This document shows positions 32,721 through 43,329 of a stretch of 64,000 nucleotides of DNA, piece after piece (the stretch's first letter is position 1; each line of letters opens with the position of its first letter). The stretch is from Megalobrama amblycephala (Eukaryota > Chordata > Actinopteri > Cypriniformes > Xenocyprididae). Under the pieces are notes generated by a model. The model saw only the letters and a list, made by a program, of their open reading frames with translations, ran no database searches and was not told where the DNA came from. The stretch spans positions 40,449,243 to 40,513,242 of the forward strand of contig NC_063044.1 in the NCBI RefSeq assembly GCF_018812025.1, read 5' to 3'. Position numbers and translations under genes: made by a program.

Positions 32721-33868
32721 TTGCCCGTCAAGGGAGAGTTGACAGTTAGAGGCATCAGGAAAACTGAAATCCATTTCTCTTGTGCTTGCACAAATTGTTT
32801 ACAAGGACACAGCAGCAGCTTGTGTCAAGAATCAGGTGTCGTGGTTTTTCTCGTGGCTGACATTTGGGATGCGTAAGTGAGGTGAGGTGTTAATGTGTGA
32901 GGTATGAATTAAGAATAGAATAATTGTCAGGAGTCTGCACTATTTTTAGCAACAGGAAGCCATTTTTCTACTCTTTGTGTCTGTGGTTTTGGAACGGGGA
33001 GTTTCTGACAGCATCAGCAGAGTCATTTACTTTCATAATGCATATGTGTGCTGGATGAAAAAACTGGAGAAAATTGTCCATCAGCACAGTAGCTGCTGCC
33101 ATGACCCATTTTTTACATCAAACAACATGAAAACACAGAGCATAAAACAACAGTATTTCACATCCTGTTCAGAATATTTCTGATTACTTTTTATGCATTG
33201 TGAATCTTAAGTCATCTCTAATAGAATTCACATGCTTCTGTGACAGTTCTTGATAGTTCAGCTGAATCGCATCCGGCATCTGTTAGACCCACCCACAAGT
33301 TGTGATGACGGCATGAAAATCTTAAATGGGAGTGAAGTGGTCGTGGTGTTTTGGACAGTTTCATTTCATTATGGCTTTGATGTGCTTTTTTTTTTTTGGA
33401 TATGGATCAATGACAAATAGAACTGTCCATCTAGAAAATCTAGTTTAAAGTTGGCATGAAACAGAAGTTGCAACAATCTTTTCTTCCTTATTCTTCCTTT
33501 TCTTCCTTATCTGAGTGAAACGGCTTCTGAAACAAGAATAAAATGTAGGGCTGGACTTGATTTTGTCCAATAATGGATATCAGCTGTATAAGGGCTGGAT
33601 TTGATTTATCAATAATTGATTTGATTGTTGTTGTAATTGTTCAGTAAAAATTAATAAAAGTAATCTAATATTGAATTCATGTTGGTTTCATATTGATTTG
33701 AAAAACATACTATTTTCAATAGTTTCAATTTAATGAATCTAAAAATATTATTTAGTAATTAAGTAAAACTTTTTAAGTAATTTTTTCCTTACACATACTA
33801 TGGGTGTCATGGTTGGTTGCAGAAATGAGAGTTGTGAAGCTGGATCTAAGCAGAAGTCTTATTTAACA

Positions 33869-33896
<28 letters not shown>
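33869..33896 (+). repeat. (CA)n microsatellite
   Basis: About 13 CA units inside a purine-rich stretch (33795-34078). Confidence 0.95.
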
Positions 33897-33899
<3 letters not shown>

Positions 33900-34082
33900 T
33901 TCAGGAGAACAGGATAAATGCAGGAGTAACACAACCAACTTAAAATAGATGAGAATGGACAAAGACTGAAACTGAAAGCTACTTATACACAGACTAAGTG
34001 AAGGGAGAAAACAAGGAACAGGTACGGTGAAACAATTAATCAATTAGTAACCATGGAACAAATGGGAACATACCTATATAGC

Positions 34083-34626
34083 CACTTTTCCACCGCAGGA
34101 ACTTTCCCCAGGAACTAGATACTTTGGGGTGGGACTCGGTGTGTTTCGACCGCAGGAACCAGGGTCTAAATGAAGTTCAGAACAAAAATTTCCCCCTCAG
34201 GAAATCAGTCCCTGATCGCGAGATAGTACTTTTTCAAAGTTCTGGAACTTTCGGGGGTGGGACTTAACATGCTGAACATGCTGATTGGTTGAGTTCTTCT
34301 CGCAGCATTGTATTTCAACCACCATTTTTAAAAGTCTGTTGAGGTACGTGCAGTCTGTTGAGGAGTTGTTTGCTATTTAAATCATCAAAAATACAACAGA
34401 TGGACCGACAACAAGGTTCAGGCTTTATTAAGCTTATATGCGGAGGAAGAAATCCAGCGAGAACTGGAAAGTCATGCACAGTCCTAATATTCAAGTCACT
34501 TGCCTAATATTCATGGTACTTTAGACAGCGATGGAAATGCAGACAGCAACAGGTCTGGGGGAAAACATTCCTGGGATTGTTCCTGTGATTGTTCAAGCTG
34601 TTCCGGGTAATTTCAGTGGAAAAGTG
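34083..34626. mobile_element. TIR repeat with CACTTTTCCACCG ends
   Basis: Begins CCACTTTTCCACCGCAGGAA, a familiar fish repeat start, and ends TTTCAGTGGAAAAGTG. The tip CACTTTTCCAC is inverted exactly at the right. The left part has several AGGAAC and GTTCC words that can pair. It has no transposase frame. Confidence 0.7.
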
Positions 34627-35165
34627 ACTCATGACAACTAATGAATGGGGACAAAGGAAAGAAGAGGCGTGTTTGACTGTAAGCAGCGCTGTACAGACAG
34701 AACAGTGTATGACATCAAAGTACCGTGAGAGTGATTCAAACATGTCTGATCTCTAATTGGCCTCGCAGTGCTCTGTCATACACTAATTGATCTGCACAAC
34801 GCCACTTGAAGTCGAACACACCTAATAACCAACACAGCTAAAACAGAAACCTTATGTGACATTGAGTCTGTATGTAATTTTTTTATACTGTACTAAAGCA
34901 TAAGCATACCATACTATCTTAGTAATGATTTAAGAAACATGCTAATACTTGTTTCTCTGAGAAACAATGCTACAGCCAGTTATTCTACTTTGAAATGTGT
35001 GTTCCGGGTCAGAATCTCTGTTTTTGTTTTATTCAGTGTGATTCCGCCCACTCCCAATTTTACCCAATTGTATTTCGACATCCTGGGTTGCCAATTGGCA
35101 GAAAACACAGTGTATTGCTATGGAAACCCGCACATGACATGCAATTCACACATGACATGCAATTA

Positions 35166-35212
35166 GTTCCCTCGATTTACTAAAACGTGCGTCATTTATA
35201 AATCGAGGGAAC
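35166..35212. repeat. 14-bp perfect hairpin
   Basis: GTTCCCTCGATTTA (35166-35179) pairs exactly with TAAATCGAGGGAAC (35199-35212) across 19 bases. Just upstream, CACATGACATGCAATT is repeated directly at 35131 and 35149 with an 18-base period. Confidence 0.9.
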
Positions 35213-35396
35213 GAATTAGTAAAATGTGCGCATGATTTAGCCTACTATTTTTTTTTTTTTCCCCTGCATGTCATGTCCGGGGCTCTGTATATTGCAGCAA
35301 TGGAAGCCAGCAAACAAACTGGGTCAGAGATCGCAGGTTTTACCTGACCTAAAAAGCCTCAGCATCCATCTAAAAAGCTCTATGACCAGAGACATA

Positions 35397-36381
35397 TTAA
35401 AGGTGCCCCTCGAATGAAAAATTGAATTTATCTTGGCATAGTCAAATAACAAGAGTTCAGTACATGGAAATGACATACAGTGAGTCTCAAACTCCATTGT
35501 TTCCTCCTTCTTGTATAAATCTCATTTGTTTAAAAGACCTCAGAAGAACAGGCGAATCTCAACATAACACCGACTGTTACGTAACAGTCGGGATCATTAA
35601 TATGTATGACCCCAATATTTGCATATGCCAGCCCATGTTCCCAACATTATGAAAGGCATTACACAAGGGCAGCCAGTATTAACGTCTGGATGTGCACAGC
35701 TGAATCATCAGACTAGGTAAGCAAGCAATAACAATAGTGAAAAATGGCAGATGGAGCGATAATAACTGACATGATCCATGATAACATGATATTTTTAGTG
35801 ATATTTGTAAATTGTCTTTCTAAATGTTTCGTTAGCATGTTGCTAATGTACTGTTAAATGTGGTTAAAGTTACCATCGTTTATTACTGTATTCACGGAGA
35901 CAAGAGCCGTCGTTATTTTCATTATTAAACACTTGCAGTCTGTATAATTCATAAACACAACTTCATTCTTTATAAATCTCTCCAACAGTGTAGCATTAGC
36001 CGTTAGCCACGGAGCATAGCCTCAGATTCATTCAGAATCAATGTAAACAATATAACAGTATACAATACTCACATAATCCGACGCATGCATGCCGCATGCA
36101 TGACGAACACTTTGTAAAGATCCATTTGAGGGATATATTAGCTGTGTAAACTTTGTTTATGCACTGTTCAAGGCAAGCGCGAGCTCCGTGGGCGTGGAGC
36201 AGGACAATTAAAGGGCCAGTAGCCCTGAATCGGCTCATTTATAATGATGCCCCAAAATAGGCAGTTAAAAAAATGAATTAAAGTCTATGGGGTATTTTGA
36301 GCTGAAACTTCACAGACACATTCAGGGGACACCTTAGACTTATATTACATCTTTTTTTTAAAAATTCTAGGGCACCTTTAA
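35397..36381 (-). mobile_element. TTAA-flanked AGGTGCC repeat, copy B2 (inverted)
   Basis: A 985-bp inverted relative of B1. Boundaries are TTAA at 35397-35400 and 36378-36381 with tips AGGTGCCCCTCGAATG and TTCTAGGGCACCT. It contains a perfect 20-bp palindrome CGACTGTTACGTAACAGTCG (35571-35590). Colinearity with B1 in reverse is visible throughout, for example GTTTCGTTAGCATGTTGCTA. It has no coding capacity. Confidence 0.88.
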
Positions 36382-36414
36382 AACATGGATAAACATACAA
36401 TGTTAGGCTTGTCG

Positions 36415-36597
36415 CTTTCCATATTAGAATGATTTCTGAAGGATCATGTGACACTGAAGACTGGAGTAATGATGCTGAAAATTTCAGCTTTGCCATCACA
36501 GATATAAATTAAATTAAACAGAAAAGTTATTTTTTTATTTTTCCAAAAACATTAAAAACCTTACCGACCCCAAACTTTAGAATGGCGTATTTTTTTA
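36415..36597 (-). repeat. Family A repeat copy 4, partial
   Basis: Minus-orientation part with ATTTCTGAAGGATCATGTGA, CTGAAGACTGGAGTAATGAT and the family tip CTTACCGACCCCAAACTTTA. The other half is missing. Confidence 0.8.
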
Positions 36598-36599
36598 AG

Positions 36600-38513
36600 T
36601 CACTGTATGAATTAATTGCTTTAATCATAACGTCATTGATATCTGTCATTATCAATAAAGTGGGCTACAGCTGACTAAGGCCTGAAGGCTGAAGATTTAC
36701 GTTTTGGACGAATCAGTAAACATTTGACATCTTTGCTTTACATCAGGAAAGCAGTTAACCTTGCAAATCTAACCACTGGATCATAACATTTTTTTCCCGT
36801 CTGTCCTTTTTAGGCATAAATCCCAGAGTAAAGACAGAATCGATACATGCAATTGCCTGGGAACTGATAAGATTTTAACATTGTTTCACTTGGGCGATCC
36901 TTTTAAATACATTATCGCATACTGAATCCAGTTCTCCTCAGCTGTAGCTGTAGTTGACTGATGAGCCTTGACAGATTTGGACAAACAGCCGTCCCTGGCG
37001 ACATATAGTCAGAGATCAGACGCTGTTCAACAAATAGAGGCGAGACTTCAAAGAGTGTGACAGTTCCGGCGTTACCTGTCATCTTGCCCCCAACAGCCAT
37101 CAATTAGGTTCTAAGAGAGGCTGCTGGGAAGTGTTGCACAGCAGGAGCGCTCAGACAGGTGCTAAGGTGATGCGATTACATTATTTTACCACTTGTATGT
37201 TCACAAAACACGCTAAAGAGATTATGTACGCTTGCAGACTGTGGAGAGGCATTTGAAATGCATCTCAGTGAGCCACTGGAAGTGGACCAGACTAATAAAT
37301 ATAAGAGTTTATTAAACCAATAAGTAGGCTATTGCAGTCCACTAAAGCACAAAGGAGTTCAGCCCTTTGCCACTCTTTAGCTAACCCATGGTTTGCTCTC
37401 TGCAATTTTGAGCAAAGGGCATCTATTATTTATTAAATAGACTCCAGGGGAGATGGGCTACATTGTAATGTGTGCTCATCTTATTAAAATTGGCCACCTT
37501 GAGTCAAAGATTTACAGGTTTCATTTCACATGAGCATACGGACGTCAAGCAGTGCACACCAAATGGAATACTCGCTGCTAAAGCGCAGAGTTCTGGGTGT
37601 TTCTATGGTGCCTTTATAGCTCCGACCATGTGATCAGAGACCTGTGAACGTGCAGTGGCAGCTGATACTGTATGTCTACACCAGTCTGAGGAGAAATGGC
37701 TTGTGTCTTCATCAGTTCACATCGAGGGGAAGATTGCTAGATAGGATTGAATTCACAGATTCAATCAGAGATTTGCTAAATTCACCCGCTTGTTGTTCCA
37801 CTGCCCGTGTCGTTTTATTTTTTTATCAGGCCTTAAATCAATCAGCTGTTGAGTCTGGCTTGGAATTTTGTTTTCATCATGTGATATAAGAAACTTGAGT
37901 TGTTACGATTTAGTTAATGTATCTTTGTGACTGAGGTGGGAATCGGTGTGTTCCTTGCACTCATGCTTATTTCTTCTTTTTCCAGCATATACCATATGAC
38001 CCTCACTGTGACAGTTGGGTCAGTAATTTACAGCCGATACTAATCTTTCCTCGAGGCTGTAGTGTTGCCCTTTCTAATTCAAGGTCACTTTGAGTCCACA
38101 GCTGACCTGACTGTCATATTTCTGTATTCTATAGTTAACATAAATGGCTGATCTCTAACCTCTAATATTGCAGAATTCACATTTTTCAATTCACATTTAT
38201 TTGTATACTGCTTTTCAAAACTGTCCAAATTATGTAATTTCAGAAATGTACATATACAAATCACGCAGTTAGCCTACATGTATTAATTTAAGCAATGTAT
38301 TAATTTTGGTAGAAACAATGAGCTCAAGGAAATTATGAATACATATTAATAATGATTAGGAAATATAGCAACATTTGGAAAGGTGCATGTTGATCCAGAG
38401 TTTGCATCATCTGCGGTCCTCACAGAGGTTGGGGTCATCTCTTCACAGGTGTTGATCATCTGAAGTCTTCATAAGAGGACAGGTTTGGTGGTGTGAATAG
38501 GTTTAAGGATGGG
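36600..38513. other. Repeat-poor noncoding DNA
   Basis: Nearly 2 kb with no recognised repeat and no convincing exon. Frames are short (81 codons or fewer). Candidate for conserved noncoding sequence on complexity alone. Confidence 0.35.
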
Positions 38514-39884
38514 TTAAAGGGTTAGTTCACCCAAAAATGAAAATTCTGTCATTTATTACTAACCCTCATGTCATTCCACATCCGTAAGACCTTCATTCAT
38601 CTTCGGAGAACAAATTAAGATCTTTTTGATGAAGTCTGAGAGGTTTCTGTCCCTCCATAGAGATCAAACGCAGCTACCAGTGGTTTAACCTCAATTTTAT
38701 GAAGCGACGCGAGTTTTTTGTTTGCGCGAAAAACATATATAGCACTTTACTTACAAAAATATTGATCTGCAAAGCACGTTCACGAGAGCTTCAGGATGCA
38801 TGCGTTTTGTGTTCACGCAAGAGCTGAAACTGTTGCGTGAACACGCTTTGGATAATAATTATAATTATTTTGTAAATAAAGAGGTAAATTGTTTTTTTGT
38901 TGTTTATTTTTTGCACAAACAAAGCACTCATGTCGCTTCATAAAATTGAGTTTAAGCCACTGGAGTCACATGGTTACTTTAATGATTTTTTCCATACCCT
39001 TTTGGACCTTGGACAATACAATGTCAGTCTTCTATAGTCTGTTAGATAGATGTCTATAGATGGCAATGTATTGACATTGTTGAATAGAATGCAAGTAATG
39101 TTATTGATTTGATAAATACAATATGATTTGACATTTGGTTTGATGTATGTTAAGACTGTATCTAATTATGTGTGTTCTGGCCCTATTGAATGTTTGTAGT
39201 TTGGTAATTGTTCTGCTTTTGGCATTTACAATTAGGGGCCAAAATGTAGGAGCCATATTTAGATATTTGCACACTACTAACCTAAGAGATTGTTTAATTT
39301 ATTTATTTTCTATTTCAAATATTATTATTTAAATATATAAAGAAATTTTATGTTGGTTTAATACTTGGACTAACCTGTTTATATGAATTTACTTGCTCCT
39401 CCTCCTTGACGTGTCACTATGGTGCGAAAGTGCAAGTGTTAATAGCCAGTTAGTATTGTTGGGCAGAAACAGGTTAGAGGGTGGAGAGTAACAGTTTCTT
39501 TAATCGCATGCTCACACCTGTAGTTCATATTTTTGGGATTTGATTTGTATTTTGTTTGAAAAGTGAACCAGATATTGTGATTTTAAAAATTACTTTTTTT
39601 TTTTGTTTGTTTGTTTGTTACGATTGCATTTCTGTGCATGCTTTATGGACAGGACATGTGTATACGATGATGCTCCTCCACTAACCTCAAGGGGCTAAAG
39701 AAAGATTAGCCATCACAGTGGTAGTTGCGTTGGATCTCTACGGAGGGACAGAAACCTCTCAGACTTCATCAAAAAGATCTTAATTTGTGTTTTGAAGATG
39801 AACAAAGGTCTTACGGGTGTGGAGCGACATGAGGGTGTGTAATAAATGACAGAATTTTCATTTTTGGGTAAACTAACCCTTTAA
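38514..39884. mobile_element. TTAA-type family C copy C2, with internal insertion
   Basis: Both tips are well preserved: TTAAAGGGTTAGTTCACCCA at the left and TTTTTGGGTAAACTAACCCT followed by TTAA at the right. Inner inverted blocks also match (ATCTTTTTGATGAAGTCTGA on the left, GACTTCATCAAAAAGATCTT on the right). About 38690-38970 is a second, inner foldback (AACCTCAATTTTATGAAGCG against TCGCTTCATAAAATTGAG). About 39015-39712 is unrelated AT-rich sequence, probably inserted. It has no transposase. Confidence 0.85.
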
Positions 39885-40049
39885 GGTGTAAGGGATGGGT
39901 CAACAGTGTAATTATAAATGTAATTATATAAATTAATTAAATATATAATTACATGCAGGTATTTTTTAAAATATAAGTACAATGTAAAAACATGTATGTA
40001 TGCAGTAAGTGTATTGTATCAAATGATTAATTTAAATGTAAGTGCATAG

Positions 40050-41137
40050 TAGTTAAGGTCACCTAATATAAACTGGGACCCATCCTTCTTAATGCAAATT
40101 GTAGTCTGAGAGATTCTGTGTACAGGTTTTTGGTCCAATAAGTAATACCTCAGTCTTATCTGATTTTAATAGAAGAAAATTACTGGTCATCCAATATTTT
40201 ATATCTTTAACATACTCTGTCAACTTGTATAATTTAGAGATTTCATCTGGTCATGATGAAATATATAGTATTGTTGGCATAGCAGTGGAAATTAATTCCA
40301 TTTTTTCTTATAATATTTCCAAGTGGCAGCATACATATTGAAAATAGAAGAGGGCCTAACACAGATCCTTGCAGCACTCCATAATTTACTGATGTTATTT
40401 TAGATTTTTCCCCGTTTAAATATATAAAATATCAACGGTCTGATAGGTGTGATGTAAGCCACCTTAATGGCTCTGACAGGCCCTGAATACCAGTGTAATT
40501 TTGTAGCCAGTCTAAGAATATTTTATGATCTATAGAGTCGAACGCAGCACTGAGATCAAGTAAAATTACAGTCAACATTTGAAGTGGATCAAAAAAGTTC
40601 AACTTTGATGAAAGGTTTTGATCCACTTCAAATGTTGAGTACTGTAGTATTGAGACACAGCCTTGGTCAGAAGCTAGAAGTAAGTCGTTTGTAATTTTAA
40701 CAAGCGCAGTTTCTGTGCAATGATGAGACCTGAATCCTGACTGAAATTTTTCATAGATAGAATTTTTTTGCAAGAAGGATCACAATTGGGCCGACACAAA
40801 TTTTTCTAGTATTTTAGATATAAATGGAAGATTTGAAGTCGGTAATTTGCTAATACATTTGGATCTAATTGTGGTTTCTTAATGAGAGGCTTATTAACTG
40901 CCAGCTTGAACGGTCTTGGGACATGACTTAGAGATAAAGACGAGTTCATAATATTGAGAAGAGGCTCTTTTGCTACTGGTAACAACTCTTTCAGTAGTTT
41001 AGTCAGTATTGGATCTAATAAACATGTTGTTGGTTTAGACGCAATGATAAGTTTATTTAGCTCTTCCTATAGTTGTACAGCACTGCAACTGTTCTTGAGG
41101 GGTGATACTTGAGGCTGAATCATAAAATGTACATTTA
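40050..41137 (-). pseudogene. L2-like LINE reverse transcriptase pseudogene
   Basis: Minus-strand remnant of a non-LTR retrotransposon RT, which would copy its own RNA at a nicked target. Reading from about 41080 down: KPTTCLLDPI, then HVPRPFKLAVNKPLIKKPQL, FQSGFRSHHCTETALVKIT, LLDLSAAFDSIDH (motif A, Asp kept), GVLQGSVLGPLLF, then the catalytic box. This order and spelling fit the L2/CR1 group. The box reads YANN instead of YADD (about 40270-40279), so both catalytic Asp are lost. A TGA at 40432-40434 and further stops interrupt it, and a hairpin duplication (40573-40637) is inserted between the SIL and VILLDL parts. The LINE continues beyond a Tc1 insertion to about 42890. Endonuclease and 3' end are not seen. 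Confidence 0.85.
40573..40637. repeat. 22-bp arm inverted duplication inside the LINE
   Basis: CAACATTTGAAGTGGATCAA... at 40573-40594 is perfectly inverted at 40616-40637, with a 21-base loop that itself holds AAAGTT/AACTTT. With a 3-base offset, the pairing continues outward over ACTGTA. It adds about 26 codons relative to the usual RT and keeps the frame open. Confidence 0.9.
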
Positions 41138-42722
41138 CAGTGTCCTCCACAAATATTGGCACCCTTAGTAAATATGAGCAAAGGCGGCTGTGAAAATAAA
41201 TCTGCGTTGTTTATCTTTTTGATCTTTCATTCAAAAAATTCACTAAATTCTAACCTTTCATTGAAGGAAAATAATTGAAAATGGGTGGAAAAACTCATTA
41301 TGAAATAAATGTTTTTCTCTAGTTCATGTTGGCCACAATTATTGGCACCCAATTATTGCAATGTCCTTTTGCCAAGATAACAGCTCTGAGTCTTCACCGC
41401 CTGATGAGTTTGGAGAACACCTGAAGAGATCAGAGATCATTCCTTCATGCAGAATCTCTCCAGATCCTTCAGATTCCCAGCTCCATGTTTGGTGCTTCTT
41501 CTCTTCAGTTCACTCCACTGATTTTCTTTAGGGTTCAGGTCAGGGGACTGGGACGGCCTTGTCAGAAGCTTCATTTTGTGCTCAGTGACACATTTTTGTG
41601 TTGGTTTTGATGTTTGTTTTGGATCATTGTCCCGATGGAAGATCCAACCACAACCCATTATTGGATTTCTAGCAGAAGTGGTCAGGTTTTGATTTTTTAT
41701 CTGTTGGTATTTGATAGAATCCATGATACCATGCATCTGAACAAGATGTCCAGGACCTCCAGCAGAAAAATAGGCCCACAACATTAAAGATCCAGCAGTA
41801 TATTTAACCGTGGGCATGGGGTACTTTTTATCCATGTGTGCACCAAACCCATCTGGTGGGTTTGCTGCCAAAAAGCAATTTTTTTAGTTTCATCTGACCA
41901 TAGAAGCCGGTCCCATTTGAAGTTCCAGTCTTGTCTGACAACTGAATATGCTGGAGTTTGTTTTTGGATGTGCAAAGAAGGACTTTTCTTGAAACCCTCC
42001 CGAACAACTTGTGGGGATGTAGGTACTGTTTGGTAATTTTTTTAGGCTTTCTGAGACTCAAGACTCAACTAATCTCTGCAATTCTCCAGCTGTGATCCTT
42101 GGGGAGTCTTTGGCCACTCAAACTTTCCTCCTCACCGCACATTAGGACGATTTAGACACACGTCCTCTTCCAGGCAGATTTGTAACATCTTTAGTTGATT
42201 GAAACTTCTTAATTATTTCCCTGATAGTGGAAATGGGGATTTTCAATGCTTTAGCTATTTTCTTATACACACTTTCTATTTTGTGAAGCTCAACGATCTT
42301 TTGCTGCACATCAGAACTATATTATTTGTTTTTTCTCATTGTGATGAATGATTAAGGGGATTTGTCCTTTGTGTTTCCTCATATTTATACTGCTGTGGAA
42401 CAGGAAGTCATGGCTGCACAATTTCATGCTCCTAGTCACCCTGGTATGCTAAAAATGTAAATGTGAATGGGAATATACTTCAGAGATATTTTACTCAGAA
42501 GAATTTCTAGGGGTGCCAATAATTGTGGCAAACATGTATTGGAGAAAAACATTTATTTAATAACGAGCTTTTTCCCCCATTTTCAATTCTTTTCCTTCAA
42601 TGAAAGGTTAGATTTTTGTGAATTTTTTTAATGAAAGATCAGAAAGATAAACAATGCAGATTTTTTTTTTTCACAGCCGCCTTTGCTCATATTTACGGTG
42701 CCAATATTTGTGGAGGGCACTG
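41138..42722 (-). mobile_element. Tc1-like transposon with about 210-bp inverted repeats
   Basis: The 1,585-bp element begins CAGTGTCCTCCACAAATATT and ends AATATTTGTGGAGGGCACTG. The inverted repeats continue for about 210 bases (to ATTATTGGCACCC on the left and GGGGTGCCAATAATTGTGG on the right) with indels and substitutions. TA precedes the left end (41136-41137); the right flank reads TT, so one target copy has mutated. It interrupts the L2-like LINE, whose sequence resumes at 42723. The transposase gene lies on the minus strand. Confidence 0.92.
41437..42339 (-). pseudogene. Tc1/mariner transposase pseudogene, DD34E
   Basis: Cut-and-paste transposase that would bind the inverted repeats and insert at TA. 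The likely start is the ATG at 42337-42339; the N-terminal part reads KIVELHKIESVYKKIAKALK, a helix-turn-helix-like region. The first catalytic Asp is in LLWSDET (codon at 41892-41894), the second in HRDNDPKQTSK (41629-41631), and the Glu in SPDLNPKENQW, with 34 residues between the second Asp and the Glu. All three acidic residues survive but lie in different frames: frameshifts occur near 41830-41900 and in the first half. The usual length is about 340 residues. It is inactive as read. Confidence 0.88.
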
Positions 42723-42890
42723 TTTAATTGCATTTCTGATGCTTTTGATTTTCTCACTGAATAAATGTATGGAATATTTTGTGGTGATGTCTGTTTATTT
42801 GTTAATCTAGCCACTGTACTAAACAACAAGCTTGGATTGTTTTGGTTATTTTCTATGAGTTGATGAAGTGATTAAAAATATGGGATGTAG
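42723..42890 (-). pseudogene. LINE fragment on the far side of the Tc1 insertion
   Basis: Minus-strand frames carry NKQTDITTKYSIHLFSEKIK and KSIRNAI, which resemble the linker between endonuclease and RT in L2-type LINEs. It follows on from the sequence before 41138, so the Tc1 element inserted into an existing LINE copy. A stop interrupts it. Confidence 0.6.
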
Positions 42891-43020
42891 GCTAAACCAT
42901 TGTGCACAAAAACCTTTTTAATAAATTTACTAAATGCCCAGAATACATGAGCAGAATGGAGGGATGTGATTTTAGGACCCCTTCCCTTTTAAAGTGATCT
43001 ATAATCATTTCAGTCTTTGC

Positions 43021-43070
43021 TTGATTCCTCAGAAATCATTCTAATATGATGATTTGGTGCTTGAGAAACA

Positions 43071-43106
<36 letters not shown>

Positions 43107-43325
43107 CATTATCAAAATGATTGTGCTGCTTACTATTCTTGTGTAAGCTGTGAAACTTTTTTTAGGATTCTTTGATAAATAGAGAATTCAAAAGAACAGC
43201 ATCTATTTTAAATATATATTTGCCATGTAACAATGTACGTTTTAATTAAATTCAGCATCCTTTTATCCTTGCTGAATAAAAGGATTAATTTAAAAACTCA
43301 ACCCAAGCTTTTCAACTGTATGAAA
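43021..43325 (+). repeat. Family A repeat copy 5 with (TTA)n
   Basis: CTCAGAAATCATTCTAATAT and GTGCTTGAGAAACATTTTAT are followed by an expanded (TTA)n of about 12 units (43071-43106), then AGCTGTGAAACTTTTTTTAG and the decayed tip ACCCAAGCTTTTCAACTGTA. Confidence 0.8.
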
Positions 43326-43329
43326 CATA

